From Mytilus californianus (lineage: Eukaryota; Mollusca; Bivalvia; Mytilida; Mytilidae): a stretch of 64,000 nucleotides of DNA. Of the stretch, positions 35,210 to 47,374 are shown piece by piece. Position 1 is the stretch's first letter; every line of letters begins with the position of its first letter. The translations under genes and the position numbers were made by a program. A model generated the notes under the pieces. The model had not been told where the DNA came from. It did no database searches and was given only the letters and a program-made list of their open reading frames with translations. Location: positions 45,945,278 to 46,009,277 of the forward strand of contig NW_026262701.1 of the NCBI RefSeq assembly GCF_021869535.1. Direction: 5' to 3'.

Positions 35210-36049
35210 TCAATAACATTAACAATACCATTTTGTCTGCACCAGATGTGCATTTCGACAATAAATATATCTTTAGTGATGCTCGAGGCCGAGATATGAT
35301 TATTCATATCATGTTGGTTTTTTAAATGCATATTCAAGTTGACATTGATTATAGACATCTACAAACTGCTATTTTAATAGCTTTTGTTTATTTTGAGTAT
35401 AAAAAAGAATGCAGGACAAAACAAACCAGACCAATGTTATCGGAAATAAAGCTTTGGTTATGTTTTTTTATAACTAAGCGATGTTCGATACGCATATCCT
35501 TCAATCAAAAATTGTACAGAATCATATGAAAATTCATCAAATGTTTTTTTTATCAAAATTGATAATGATTCTTTGAATACTTAGTTTTAATCAGTTTTGC
35601 TATCTATAAAGTATGATTTTACACACAACTACAAACTGCTCTTCTCATGTTTTATTCTAATTTGATTGGAAATAATATCATTATATGATAAGTGAGCTTC
35701 TGATTCTATCAACCGAAACATTTTCCCGTTATCTCTTAATCAATAGCATCCTTGTGGATAAATAACGTAACATGAAGAGTTGTTTGTGGAAGGGGAAATT
35801 TTTTTGAGTCATCAATTGTCCACTGTACAGAGACAAAGAAGTTCAATCCGTTTATTATCATTTAAGTTCGGATTAAGGAAAAGTATGATGGCTCTAAAAG
35901 CAAATATTTTTTAAACGTTCTATGAATTACAGAATTAAAATGAGAATGTTATGATTTTGTGCAATTCCAGAATATATTTTTGCTTTTCTTAACGTTTTGA
36001 TTTGTCTTAAAGATTTCGGTTAAAAGAATACACTCAGGAAGACGGGTAT
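35210..36049. other. No gene recognised
   Basis: AT-rich sequence. A short plus-strand frame at 35326-35529 shows no domain. Confidence 0.45.
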
Positions 36050-36368
36050 GTTCCAATTGTGGTAAATACAATTCTGTCCCCTTTTCCCCGAATGTGAACT
36101 ACCGAATTAGACTAAAAGCCAGGTTTGTACTTACATGAGCAACACGACGGGTGCAACATGTGGAGTAGGATCTGCTTAACCTTCCGAAGCACCTAAGATC
36201 ACCCGCTTTTTGGTGGGATTCGTGTTGCTCAGTCTTCAGTTTTGTATATTGTGTTTTGTGTACTGTTGTTTGACTGTTTGTCTTTTTCTGTTTCAGCTAT
36301 AGCATTGTCAGTTTATTTTCGACCAAGGAGTTTGAATATTCCTTTGATATCGTTCGCCTTTCTTTTTT
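36050..36368 (+). mobile_element. Penelope-like 3' end, truncated
   Basis: Copy of the 3'-end repeat (GGGTATGTTCCAATTGTGG near the start, GACGGGTGCAACATGTGGAG in the middle, TTTTCGACCAAGGAGTTTGA near the end). It lacks the reverse-transcriptase part. Confidence 0.7.
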
Positions 36369-36489
36369 AATAATCTAAGAAAACTTTGCAATGTTTATTA
36401 GACACATTTGTTTTTGGTTTCACGGGTTGAATTAAATGACAAAAGTATATACTGGAATTGCACACAATCATAATCATTTTACAAACCAA

Positions 36490-36800
36490 TGTTTATCCCC
36501 GCCACATTCTTTAACTGCCTTCCCAAGTCAGGAGCCTGTAGCACAGTGGTTGTCGTAGTTTCATGTCTGTCATATTTGTTTTTCATAAACGGGTTTCTTA
36601 TAAATTAGGCCATTAGTTTTCTCGTTTGAATTAATTCCCTTTATCATGTTGGGGCCTTTTATAGCTTACTATACGGTATTGGTTTTTCTAATTGTTGAAG
36701 GCCGTACGATGGCCTATAATTGCTTGCTACCGCTCTATTTTAATTCTGGTAGATATTTGTCTTATTGGCAATCATACCAAAATCTCCCCATTTTTAAACT
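36490..36800 (+). repeat. Dispersed repeat family 1
   Basis: From CCCCGCCACATTCTTTAACT through GGCCTTTTATAGCTTACTAT and GAAGGCCGTACGATGG to TTGGCAATCATACCAAAATC. An open frame crossing it (36646-36846) belongs to the repeat and is not a gene. Confidence 0.75.
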
Positions 36801-37254
36801 ATGCACCTGTAAGAAAGCAAATCCACCGTTCGAAAATTTGTTGTAAATCATTTTGGTAAATTTCTGTATTTACCTCTTTCATCAAAATAATGGTACATTC
36901 TCAACAACAAATTTGTCTTGAATTGATTCTGGAAAAAAACACTGTTTTGCAAGCATGGATGATAAAAAAATGGAACGAATTTAAAAAAAAAAAGAGCCGT
37001 TCAATACACATTACGCTACGACATGGTCCGTTCGATGAAGCAGAACCCACCAAACAATATATAATTAGAAACTATACCTCATACAAAAATCAAACAAAAA
37101 CAAAGATTTTTTGTTGATTTTCTTATCATTTAATAAAACAATTAGTGTCGTTTAAATTGATTAATGTGCTGTTTCATTCAGTCTCTTCAATCTTCAATGA
37201 TTGTGTCATTATGTCTCTTTCGCTCATAAAGCTCTTCGCATATTGAACAACTTT

Positions 37255-37325
37255 TACACCTAACTGTTTTGGGGTGTAAGCGTTCCTGATGAAAGTAAAT
37301 CCATAAAAGTGCGTCGGTCGCATTT
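37255..37325 (+). repeat. Dispersed repeat fragment ('CCTGATGAAAG' family)
   Basis: TAAGCGTTCCTGATGAAAGT and GTGCGTCGGTCGCATTT match the type also seen at about 100-170, 4800-4860 (reversed) and 6895-6950. Confidence 0.55.
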
Positions 37326-37334
37326 TTTAATGTT

Positions 37335-37838
37335 TATTTTTATTACTTGTAAAAAAAACAGATATTCACTTTGCCCGCTGTGTTCAGTGAACATCAATGT
37401 ATCAAAAGTATATAACCCAACACATTTATCTAATCAAAAGAAAATATTGTTATTTCTTTTTCTTTCGCATCGGAGTTTTGTGACGAAAAAAAAAACTTCA
37501 AATAGAATATAGAATATAATACAAGGAAAAAATTTTGTATGTTTTATTTTATGAACTCGAAAATCTTTTAAATGATATATCAGATGTTCACATAATAAAC
37601 GTTTTTCATATTTTTTTATATCAGTGTTTACAAATTAAAAATATGAAAACACTACTTCATAAATTGTATGCGTCCGAAGCCCTTAGATATTGTATTAAGT
37701 GGTTTACGGGTTTAAACCTCTTCAATGTATTACAAAAACTGTAATATTTATTCTTGTTACTTGTTAAAAAAAACAGATATTCACTTTGCCCGTTGTGTAT
37801 TTTCTTTTGATTAGATAAATGTATTGGGTTATATTCTT
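37335..37838. repeat. Compound direct and inverted repeat
   Basis: Segment A (AACAGATATTCACTTTGCCC, about 37357-37376) recurs directly at about 37772-37791. Segment B (AACCCAACACATTTATCTAA and on, about 37413-37450) recurs inverted right after the second A, at about 37797-37838. No gene is supported within. Confidence 0.6.
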
Positions 37839-37839
37839 T

Positions 37840-38429
37840 AAAAAAAATAATGTAAAATATGCCTGCATTACCTTAATTCTGATTTTTGTCATTCCCCCTT
37901 TTTTATGTGAAACATCCATGTTATCTGCAATATTGTCTTGAAATATTATCTATCATTTTCAAACTAAAATAGATATTGGTTTTATTTAAAGTTAAATTAG
38001 CTAAATGGAAGTACTTTAACTTGATTTTTCATGATATCTTCAACGCTGTACAAATTTTAAGCTGTTGTATTGCAAATACAAAGAATTATTTAAATAATTG
38101 ATGTTTTGTATAGCTGTAAAACTAAATTGCTATTTGAAGAACTGCGTCTGTCAAGTAACTTATACTTTGTACAGTTATGATTTAAATGACACATTTGCAG
38201 TTCAAATTTTTAAATTACAAAAATATTACTAAAATTATGAGTGCAACTCCCTCAGACAAAACATACACGAGATAATTAAATATTCGGGTCTGCATGCTTT
38301 AAAACCTTTTACTCAAATTCTTCTTAACGTTTAGTATCAAGAATAACTGAAAAAAGTTTATCCATCAAAGAGGTCTGGAGCACATAAATCAGCAGCATTC
38401 CTGAATCTGGACACCAAAGGAAGGATGAA
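37840..38429. other. No gene recognised
   Basis: AT-rich sequence with no supported feature. Confidence 0.4.
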
Positions 38430-38635
38430 TGCTTCACTAGCCTGTCAACACTGAGGTTGTGAGTTTGATTCCCGCACGTGGCAGGTGAGCTCAACTCAAT
38501 CTTGATTGACTTGGGCTGTCAGTTTTCCTACCGGTAAGTTGTTCTCTCCGGCTTCCTCCACCAATAAAAACTGACCGCCACGAAATAGCACAATAGTCTT
38601 GAAAGTGGCCCTAAACACCAATCAATCAATTAATG
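38430..38635 (+). mobile_element. tRNA-derived SINE
   Basis: Contains a polymerase III B-box-like phrase (GGTTGTGAGTTTGATTCCC, about 38454-38473). A conserved body follows (CCGGCTTCCTCCACCAATAA, then CTGACCGCCACGAAATAG, then GAAAGTGGCCCTAAACACCA). It ends in a short CAATCAATCAAT tail, as known for widespread mollusc SINEs. The A box is poorly preserved. Confidence 0.75.
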
Positions 38636-38639
38636 AATC

Positions 38640-39705
38640 AAAGTGTCTTTGAATAATTCATACGTACATATGCATGGACATAAAAATATGCAACCCACAA
38701 TTTTGTGCTATTTACTTTATATGATAACACTTCCCCCCAAAATAATGCAGGAACGGTTGGATTTTAAGAACTGCAGTTTATTTATGTATTAAATCGTAAC
38801 TTTGTCCTCAACAGTTGTTGTCTTTTCCTGATGTAAATCACAAAACAATTATTTACAATAAAAATTAGTTGACATCTTGTGCTCCCTTCACCAGAAAATT
38901 GAAAAACGCGTAATAAAATCTTATATACAAATAAAACCTAAATTATGTTCCAATTCTACTTCGTATAGTATCACCATAAAGAACCCCTTTAATTTCAAAT
39001 AAAATGTTGTTTTATATTAAATGAACAAGTGACGAATATTTTTGGCAATGCACATGTAGGTCAAAGAGAAATGAAACAAAGAGTGAAACACGCCATACTT
39101 TACATTTAATTATAAGTTTCTTTCCTGTAGTTTATAATTGTTGTTAAACGATAGAAAAACTTCCTGTGAAGAATTTAAAAATGTTATACGTGTATTTCCT
39201 TGTTTTTAGTTGCATTTATACAATTATGATATTCGATTCTATCAGATACTTGTACTGTATTTGAAAATTCTTCGCTGCGTATATTCATTATAATTAGAAT
39301 GCGAAATTGACTGTCAGTGTTAAAATTCTTACACAAAAACAGAAAAATGTATTCTGGTACTTGATACAAAAACTTTGTCATATATTATTTATGCAAGTCA
39401 CACATTTCACTGAAAAAGATTAATCCTTCATGAAATATCGGTTGGGGCGTTGTAATCTATTTCAGTTAATTTGTCTCTAAGCAAGAATGAATTAACATTT
39501 TATTTGCGGAGAACTAAATAAAATAGAAGAAGAATAAAAAAGACAGTTCTATTTGTAGTGATATTACGATAGAAGTGAGAAAAAAAACACTTGATTTATA
39601 TGATCAAATTAATGACTCCCTGATATTTTAAAAGAATGTCAGTAAAAAATTGGAACATTTTACTAACAATTTTTTTGTAATTGGAGACTTATATTTAGAA
39701 CTAGA
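38640..39705. other. No gene recognised
   Basis: AT-rich sequence. A small minus-strand frame at 39184-39381 lacks any domain. Confidence 0.4.
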
Positions 39706-39738
39706 AGTAAGTAAGTAAAAACTCATCAAAGAGACAAT

Positions 39739-39781
<43 letters not shown>

Positions 39782-39782
39782 T
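39706..39782. repeat. (GTAA)n microsatellite
   Basis: About ten uninterrupted GTAA units at 39740-39780, with a few more imperfect ones before it. Confidence 0.95.
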
Positions 39783-40340
39783 AACTCATTAATAGAGAGG
39801 CGTAGGATACCGAAGGAACATTCAAACTCATAAGTAAAAAATAAAGTTACAACGCCATGGCTAAAAAACAACCGACAAACAACAGTGCACAAAACACAAC
39901 ATAGAAAACTAAAGACTGAGCAACATAGACCTCACCAAAAACTGAGGGTGATCTCATTATGGTTAAGGGGCCAGCTAAAGCCCGCCTCCGGGTGCGGTAT
40001 TTTCTCGCTGTGTTGAAGACCTATTGGTGGCCTTGGGTTGTTTCTGCTCTTTGGTCGGGTTGTTTTTGACACATTCCGTTTCCATTCTCAATTTAATTAT
40101 ACAAGTGGGCAGACAAACCATCGATTAATGAAACACGATAGCCACAAAAAATGAAACTAACAGAAAAAAAAAAACACACCAGCAAAGACAAAGATTGAGC
40201 AAAAAGAAAAACAGAGATAAACTCCCCAATCCCCTTCCTAAAAAGGAACAAATCAATGCACTCCAAATTTACAACGCCTCCTCCACTAGTGGCATCTGTC
40301 GTGTTGCTTATGAAATGTAAATCCAGTGATATTTCACATT
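39783..40340 (-). repeat. Penelope-like 3' end (reverse) interrupted by dispersed family 3
   Basis: Bases 39790-39955 are a reversed Penelope 3' end (ACCAAAAACTGAGGGTGATC). Its continuation (GTCGTGTTGCTTATGAAATG) appears only at about 40298. Between them, 39964-40095 is the right half of dispersed family 3 (GGGGCCAGCTAAAGCCCGCC and on). The family 3 piece was therefore probably inserted into the older copy. Confidence 0.65.
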
Positions 40341-41136
40341 TAGTAATGTTAGAAAAGAGAAAGGCAAATTGAACACATCCAAGATAATATGTGACACAGA
40401 TATTTCAAAAGGATAAAACAAATCATGCTAGCGTTCGCAAAACTTTACGTCTATGGATAACAACGGTCTATATTTGTGATTATACATGTAGATAGGAGGA
40501 AAACACAGAATGAACGTAAATATTTTGGTATGTGGTTTAACGGTTTACATGTCGTATATAAAATAATGCATGCCATCTTTAAACTAACCCTTGTAACGGT
40601 ATAAGTTTCTGTGCCAAAAAAGAGGGGAATGTCATATTTTGAATTATTGGAAAAAAAATTCGAATGTGACATTCGATATAAATTATTCATTTGATTAAAT
40701 TTTCAGGCCTTTGAATTTATATTGAAAAACCCGGTATTTTAACTATCCTTGATAGATAAAGGCGGCAGAAGCTTACGGTGTTCAAATCTCGTAAATCGAT
40801 TTGGAAAAGACAAATAAAGGTAAGAAAAATCCTGAGGGAACCGAATGAACTCCAAAAGGATCCAGATGGGTGCGTCGAGAGGGTAAGCGTCTTGTGATAT
40901 GCATGCATGCGAAATCATTCTCAGTCAAAATGCCACAATCTTAAGTGATTTAAAGTTATAAGTCACAGTATTGCAGATAATGTGTCGTGAAAACAAAATT
41001 AAAAGTCAAAATAATGAATTGAAAATATATCTTGATCGTCCCGGTGTCTTTTATGACGATTCATTGTATGAATGACAAGACAAAATCAATCAACCAAATA
41101 AAATACTGATATATATACCTTTGGCAATAATTTGGT
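40341..41136. other. Receptor 3' flank, no gene recognised
   Basis: A weak match to the other receptor 3' flanks near 41010-41050 (AATTGAAAATATATCTTG). No gene is supported. Short minus-strand frames at 40451-40690 and 40717-40908 have no domain. Confidence 0.4.
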
Positions 41137-42142
41137 TTACAGTTTTAGTCTTTTACAAAAAATACATGGCCTTTTTAACAAATGTTTCAAAAGAGTTGCT
41201 GCTTCATCGCGAAACTTAATGTCCATAAATGCGTAAATTATAGGGTTCACAATGTTATTGATGATAAACATATTGTACATAAACATCACACCGGGTCTCT
41301 GTGTGGACCACGTTTCCCAAAAGTCTTTGTAGATTCCTTCAAGAAGAAGTAATGTCACTTTTGGTATAAAACTTGTTGGTTGTGCTTGATATTTCTGTAT
41401 CACTATGGTCTATACTTGCACCTTCAAAATTTGTTTCAATATCTTTTTGTTTACTCTTTATGTCGCCTTTAATCATTTTTAGGTTACGGAAAACTGTATA
41501 CCCTATTTTTCCATAAATAAAGGTTAGTACTGTTACTATAACTGCAATAAACACACAAGCCCCAACTGCATGTAAATTTCTTTCCAAAACATGTCCGCCT
41601 TCCAATCTTCCACATCTGTTACCAGATATTCCATACTTAACGCTGTGATAAGGAACGGAGCCATATACAAAGGCTAAAGGTATAGCGCAACATATTGAAA
41701 TAACAGTTGTAAGTAACAACGCGATTCTTTTCAATGAAGATGACATTGGCTGTTTCAGAGGAAAACATATTTTCATGTATCGCTGTACTGCAATAATAAC
41801 CAATATGAAAACGGGATTAAAAGTAGTTAATCCAGCGAAAAACACCACTGTTTTACATAAAAAATTGTTTGAAAATGTAGCTTGATTTAAACACTGAAAT
41901 ATATAATGCACGCCAAGATATATTGTTGCTATCGTATTAAAGAAAGCTAAAACTGGTATGAAATATCTTTCATCTGATGTTTCTTTCATCTGCATTGCAT
42001 ACACCAACAAAACAAGTACATTTCCACATGTACCAATAACGTGATAAAGAGAAAATACGATAATGTTTGGAATTAGGTTTCTTATTATTTCGTCGTTCCA
42101 TTCTGAAAATGTAATATTGCTGATGATACTGCTAGTATTCAT
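41137..42142 (-). pseudogene. Class A GPCR pseudogene with internal deletion
   Basis: Same family as 33084-34247 and starting at the equivalent ATG (42142). TM1-TM5 and QRY are intact in frame, but the TM2 Asp is Asn (LAFFNTIA). In the third intracellular loop, at about 41370, the sequence jumps from the acidic loop (SSTTN) straight to the FIPKV of TM6. About 150 bp is missing compared with the intact paralogue, and the frame is lost. The remaining part of TM6, TM7 with NPIIY and the tail (RPCIFCKRLKL) can be read in the other frame to a stop at 41137. It also lacks one codon in the loop before TM7. Without most of TM6 no working receptor is expected. A spliced rescue is unlikely but not excluded by sequence alone. 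Confidence 0.9.
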
Positions 42143-42660
42143 ATCTAGTCCTCGGAAAAATAGTGCGATAACTTTTCAAGTTATCCAGTTGAATATTGAT
42201 GCCGCCATTTGTCTGAATAAAATCCATAATAATGGGAAATGTAATGAGGTATGTCCGAAACCTTCTATACACATAACAGATCATAGCATAATAATCCAAA
42301 ATATTGCTTTTTTGTCAAAAAGTATCCTTTAATTGTTCATGATCCTTACTAGAAACCAAATCTGATAAACTTTATCTTAGTAACATTGGCTTTGGACCAT
42401 TTTGTGAATACTTAAGGTTCGTTGAAGAAAGATGATAAGGTTAAACTCAAGCCCATGAAATCAATTCTATAGTGATATAAAATAAATACTGTTTACTGAA
42501 CATGCTGAAAGAGACCTAATTATCACAAAAATCTTCTACAGAAGTCACACCAGTAATGAAAAATATTACGCTGAAAAAGAATTGTCATGGCAAATGAAAA
42601 AAGCAAAATTATGGTTAAAAGGCGGGAATCTTAACTGGTAAATTCATAAAATTTTCTGTA
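42143..42660. other. No gene recognised
   Basis: 5' flank of the fifth receptor copy. No promoter element could be assigned. Confidence 0.4.
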
Positions 42661-42684
42661 CATATATATATATATATATATATT
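42661..42684. repeat. (TA)n microsatellite
   Basis: An uninterrupted alternating TA run of about 22 bases. Confidence 0.9.
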
Positions 42685-42818
42685 AATTTAGATTGTTGAC
42701 CAATGGACAAAAATACAAGATTAATTATTGCCGTTTCGGGAAATAACAATAAAACCTTTACAAAAATGTTTGTAAAAATGTCCCATTTTGGCATTATATG
42801 TCCAAAATCAGCATTTTA

Positions 42819-43390
42819 TAAGAATTATTTAAAACAAAAAACTTCAAAAACTTTAAATTGGTCGAAAAAAATTACATTTTCATACAAGACTCCCTTCATT
42901 TTAAAATCATCTCTGTTTTCAGGCACAAGCTCATATAAATTTTACTTTTGAATAATTGTAATAAATCTGATACATCAAATGAGTGGTAAGTTGCTTGAAA
43001 TACATGCTACATTATATATAAGGGCATTTAAAAAGCTTTTTTTTGGCAAGCTTAAATTGTTAAGGTCCAAGTCTTAATAGTTGAAATGGTTAGATTTAAA
43101 CGTCAAAAATAGTAATCCATCTTTCATGGTCTATGACCATTTTATACTCATGCGAAAAGCTATTTGAATCTTTCTGTCTAAAGTATGTTAAATATATATG
43201 TAAGAATTATTTATAACAAACAAAAAACCTTCAAAGATTTTAAATTAAAGGAAAAAATAATATTTTCATATAAGGCCCCCCTTCATTCGAAAATCTCTAT
43301 TTTCATGCAAAGGCTCGTGCATATTTAACTTTTGAATATTTGTAATAAATCTGATACATCAAATGAGTCTTCAGTTTCTTTAAATGGTGC
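42819..43390. repeat. Direct repeat pair, about 190 bp each
   Basis: 42819-43010 and 43200-43390 are alike: both run from TAAGAATTATTTA through CTTCAAA and CCCTTCATT to TGTAATAAATCTGATACATC and AAATGAGT. The spacing is about 380 bp. They have no coding feature. Confidence 0.7.
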
Positions 43391-43399
43391 TCTTTTCAC

Positions 43400-44185
43400 A
43401 AATCCAAGTTTTTTCGACTTTCAACATTTTTTTCATTCGTTTTTCCACACTTTTTTTAACCCCTATATCCCACCAGAGACATATAGACATATTTATATGT
43501 CTGTAATGCCACTTTCAAAAAGCATGCCATCCCCCTCAACTGTGCTCTCGGGACCCTTCAAGTTTCATTTTCCAAGGAATGTAATTAAAATTTATTAAGT
43601 CAGATATGTCTTTGTAAAGGCCTTTCTCCATTAGCACAGTAGGTATAGTGTCCAGCTGGGATCGTGTTTTTTCGAGTGTGACCACGTTTTTTCGAGTGAA
43701 TATGATAACAAATGTAAACAAATAGATTTCTTTTTTTTGTAAGACGTGAAATAGATGCTTAAACTTAATATACAAAATCATGCAAGGTAAGTTAGTATTG
43801 GTGATAAAAAGAAATAATCACCCCTACATAATTTTGTGTTCTAAAAGTTTAATTTAGCTTAACAATGCATTTATTCCAAAATATAGAATAAAGCTATTTC
43901 TATACAAATGTCAAACGAAATGTATATTTGGAATCTATATATCCTTAGTTATACAGACACTGTACAAAAATTCTTGTTATTGCATTGAGAAAGACATTTT
44001 TAGAATAAATTAATTTTTATATGTCGGAGTTTTTTAGAGAGCAGTCCGGGTTTTTTTTTTTTAGTGCGGTCCAGGTTTTGATCGAGTGATTAAATACAAT
44101 TAAAATGGCTTGTACGACTTTGCCCTCAGCAGAGCTATAGAAAAACAGAACATTAACGGGTGTTACACGGACACTTTTTTGATGA
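43400..44185. other. No gene recognised
   Basis: T-rich runs and two CGTGTTTTTTCGAGTG-like phrases 28 bp apart (43662-43697). No supported gene. Confidence 0.4.
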
Positions 44186-44189
44186 TACA

Positions 44190-44885
44190 CGGACACTTTT
44201 AAGTTGTTACAAGAACACTTTTTATGAATAGAATCACTCGTGCATATGCCATAATCAGTGAGTTCATGGGCACTTTAAATTTCAATTAGATTTGAACTTT
44301 TTGTTTCACCGACATATTTCCTGTCTTTTTTATCAAAATATTTACGTTGGCATCAATAACTATATTTTTTTTTCAAACAATTCCAGTATATTACTATTCA
44401 TATCAGTATACTAAGGGACTGACCATTTAACTTCAAAAGGGGGGTTATGGTTTTTTCCTAAAAAATTATTCTGATCCCAAAAGATTATGAGAAAAAATAT
44501 ATTGTGGTCAAGCAGATGACAAAATTATGTTCTGATTCCTGATTTTCCGAATACCGGATATAATAGTGCTAATTTCGAAAAAAAAATGGGTGATAGCGTT
44601 GAAAAACTAAATAATTTTCTTACTCATAAAAAAAAAAAACATACCCCCCTTTTGAAGCTAAATGGTCGGTCCGTAAGTGTACTTTTATTTACAATATACG
44701 GACATCAACAGTATTCTGGACAATGCTGAAAGTAAAGAAATGCTGGCGACGTTAATATTTCAATAAAGACAGGAAATATATATAAAAAAAATAAAATCTA
44801 ATCAAAAGATAAAATCCCTATCAACTCACCAATGCACGATTGATCTTATAAATAAAAAGTGTCCGTGTAATACATGTTCAAATAG
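44190..44885. mobile_element. Inverted-repeat (foldback-like) element with a nested MITE
   Basis: The arms 44190-44385 and about 44705-44885 are imperfect complements. Outer ends read TACACGGACACTTTT, middle parts AATCACTCGTGCAT against AATCGTGCAT, and inner parts ATATTTCCTGTCTTT. Extra copies of ACACGGACACTTTT stand in tandem at the left end. Between the arms sits the element at 44412-44676. No protein is encoded. Confidence 0.7.
44412..44676. mobile_element. 265-bp MITE
   Basis: Terminal inverted repeats of about 30 bp: AAGGGACTGACCATTTAACT at the left, followed by CAAAAGGGGGG, against the complement of the right (ACGGACCGACCATTTAGCTT, then CAAAAGGGGGG). It is short, has no coding capacity, and the AT-rich centre is typical of MITEs. 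Confidence 0.8.
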
Positions 44886-44889
44886 TCAG

Positions 44890-46438
44890 CAAATCTTGAA
44901 GAAAATCATTCAACTTATGTCACCAATTTTGGACGGTAAGCTGCGATTGGATCATATTGTGACACTTGTTTAATCCTGATCAACACTACCAGAGACGGTG
45001 TCTTCTGGCTATTTCTACATTTTGAATTTTCATATTCTGTCTATACCTACATGGAAAGAACAATAGATGATGTTATTGCAAAATATGTTGTTTTAGTCAT
45101 TAGTTCCTAATTAAATGACAAGTAAATTCACCTGTTGAAAGTAAAAGAAAAATAATAATGTGGGTGAAATACTGATTACAATTTTTTTTTAGGGTAAATC
45201 CATTTAAATTTATGTAAATTTAATGGTTAAATAATAAACAAAAAGGTTTTTTTCGGGGAAAGGACTTTAAGAGATGTTACATTTTAAGAATTCAAAACTA
45301 CCAAAAGTGCAAATTAATTATCTAAAAGAAGGGAATTCAATCAGTATTTAGACTGTTTGCTTCAGCATCAAATAAAAACCATTATTTATTATGAATAAGT
45401 TATTATTTATTTCAAAAACGATTTCATAATTGAAGATCATTATCTATTAGTTAAAAAAGTCATAATTATTTTAAGAATGAGCACTGCTGTAATTTGACTA
45501 TTAAATTAAGCCAATTCAAGCTGCTTTAAGCTCTGATCACCTTTGAACACTTTTCATTGGTACCCAGTGTCTTACCTGAACACTACAAGTACCCTTCTCC
45601 AATACAGAGCTGATGGGAAACGTGTTCCCAAAAAAAGAAAATATTGTTAGATGAAGCATTGAAAACAAGACTTACAAAACAAAGATCTCACGCCAATTCA
45701 GTATGCTAATGCTGCTTCTCACCTCTTGCACATTGACTAGAACTTTTTGAATTCTCTACATGTTTAACAATTTAGTGATACTGGAAAAACACAATGTATA
45801 CTGTAAAAACTTTGTGCTACCATGTGTTTAATTTGATATATATTGTGCTAATACCATGCACTATTTACAAAATATGCTATACAATTATTTGATAAAATAT
45901 TGTAAAATAAAAAAAACTTTTCATTCTCTTTCTTTTCCACAATTTTTACCTGTATTTACCTTGATTAATTAGTCGCTAGAACACACCCGCGAAATCGCGT
46001 GCATTTAGAGCGTGGTTGAAAGTATGTAAACTGTTGTAGGATAAATTTTTGTAAAAGATTTTATGACTGGAGAATTTCAGGAAAGGTATCAAAAGTATCT
46101 TAAACATGAACAGATGTCAATATAACGTTTTGAATTTTCACCAGCAGACTTAGTTTTTTGTTATGAACCTCATCATGTACACACGGGAGGGCAATGGAGG
46201 AAATCTGGAAATGGCGTCAGACTTAATAAGGTGTTGACTTTTAAGAAAGCAAATTAATTCTAATATGGGTTGCTTATTACGTCATATGAATAGAACCATA
46301 ATAAAATACTCAATAAACCACAACCACTATAAATCGACGACGTCACAATGCAATTTGTGCACAAAAACGCCATATTTTACTGAAATGGCGTCAAGAACTG
46401 TCAGTGGGAAACTTTACAATATTAGAATCAAAATAATT
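44890..46438. other. No gene recognised
   Basis: AT-rich sequence with no supported coding, RNA or repeat feature. Confidence 0.4.
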
Positions 46439-46439
46439 C

Positions 46440-46586
46440 GACATGCATTCCATAGATTTGTTTTCATTTTCACATGGCCTGGGTTGTTATATTCGTTAAT
46501 ATTATCCCTTGCTTACGCTCGGGATAAAATTCCAATATAATTACCCAGGCCATGTGAAAATGAAAACAACCTATGGCTTGCATGAA
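46440..46586. repeat. Long palindrome, arms about 68 bp
   Basis: The left arm (CATGCATTCCATAGATTTG, then TTTTCATTTTCACATGGCCT and GGGTTGTTATATT) is matched by the right arm on the complement, best over the 25 bp around TTCACATGGCCTGGGT. The loop TTGCTTACGCTC is at 46509-46520. Two open frames that cross it (46265-46540 and 46509-46715) are probably chance. Confidence 0.85.
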
Positions 46587-46796
46587 TTATTTCTTAAGGT
46601 TCATCATAACAAATGGACAAAAATGGCTGTATTTACACCTCAAAAACTACTCGGAGTACAGACTCACCTGTGCAGTTGGAAAAGTTTTAAGGCCTGGCAT
46701 CCACTAGATATATAAAAGTTAAATGCATTTTGTGTTTCAGAAAGATAAAATCTTTTTTGGATTTTGATGGGCATTTTTTTTTTTCGTTCCTCAAAA

Positions 46797-47080
46797 AACA
46801 CGCATTTTTGCGCCTGTCCCAAGTCAGGAGCCTCTGGCCTTTGTTAGTCTTGTATCATTTTTAATCTTAGTTTCTTGTGTATAATTTGGAGTTTAGTATG
46901 ACGTCCATTATCACTGAACTAGTATACATATTTGTTTAGGGGCCAGCTGAAGGACGCCTCCGGGTGAGGGAGTTTCTCTCTGCATTGAAGACCCATTGGT
47001 GGCCTTCGGCTGTTGTCTGCTCTATGGTCGGATTGTTGTCTCTTTGACACATTCCCCATTTCCATTCTCAATTTTATCAA
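46797..47080 (+). repeat. Dispersed repeat family 3, full copy
   Basis: Near-identical in layout to 23499-23782 (GCATTTTTGCGCCTGTCCCA to TTTCCATTCTCAATTTTAT). Confidence 0.8.
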
Positions 47081-47374
47081 ATGTGAACGACATTTATCTT
47101 TTACTTGACATGGTTCTTTTTTTATAAAATTATTAGATTCTTGAATTTCTTGAGTAAAAAACTCTCGGCTGAAGGGAAGTAAAAAAAAAAAGTTTGTTTA
47201 AACTGTAATTTACATTAACTGGTATATGGCCATTTAAGTTTCTAATCTGTTTGAATTTGCTACCTCTTCTAAATGCAAAAATGTACTACTTCTTTCTTGA
47301 AACGTTGTACAAGTCAGATACAAAACAAAGGTAACAAAAAACAGGCCGGAAACAAACTGCCGTATAGTTTTTCT

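Noticed and set aside
39740..39782. Regular repeats that might suggest a CRISPR-like or regulatory array
   Set aside because: It is a simple GTAA microsatellite without spacers.
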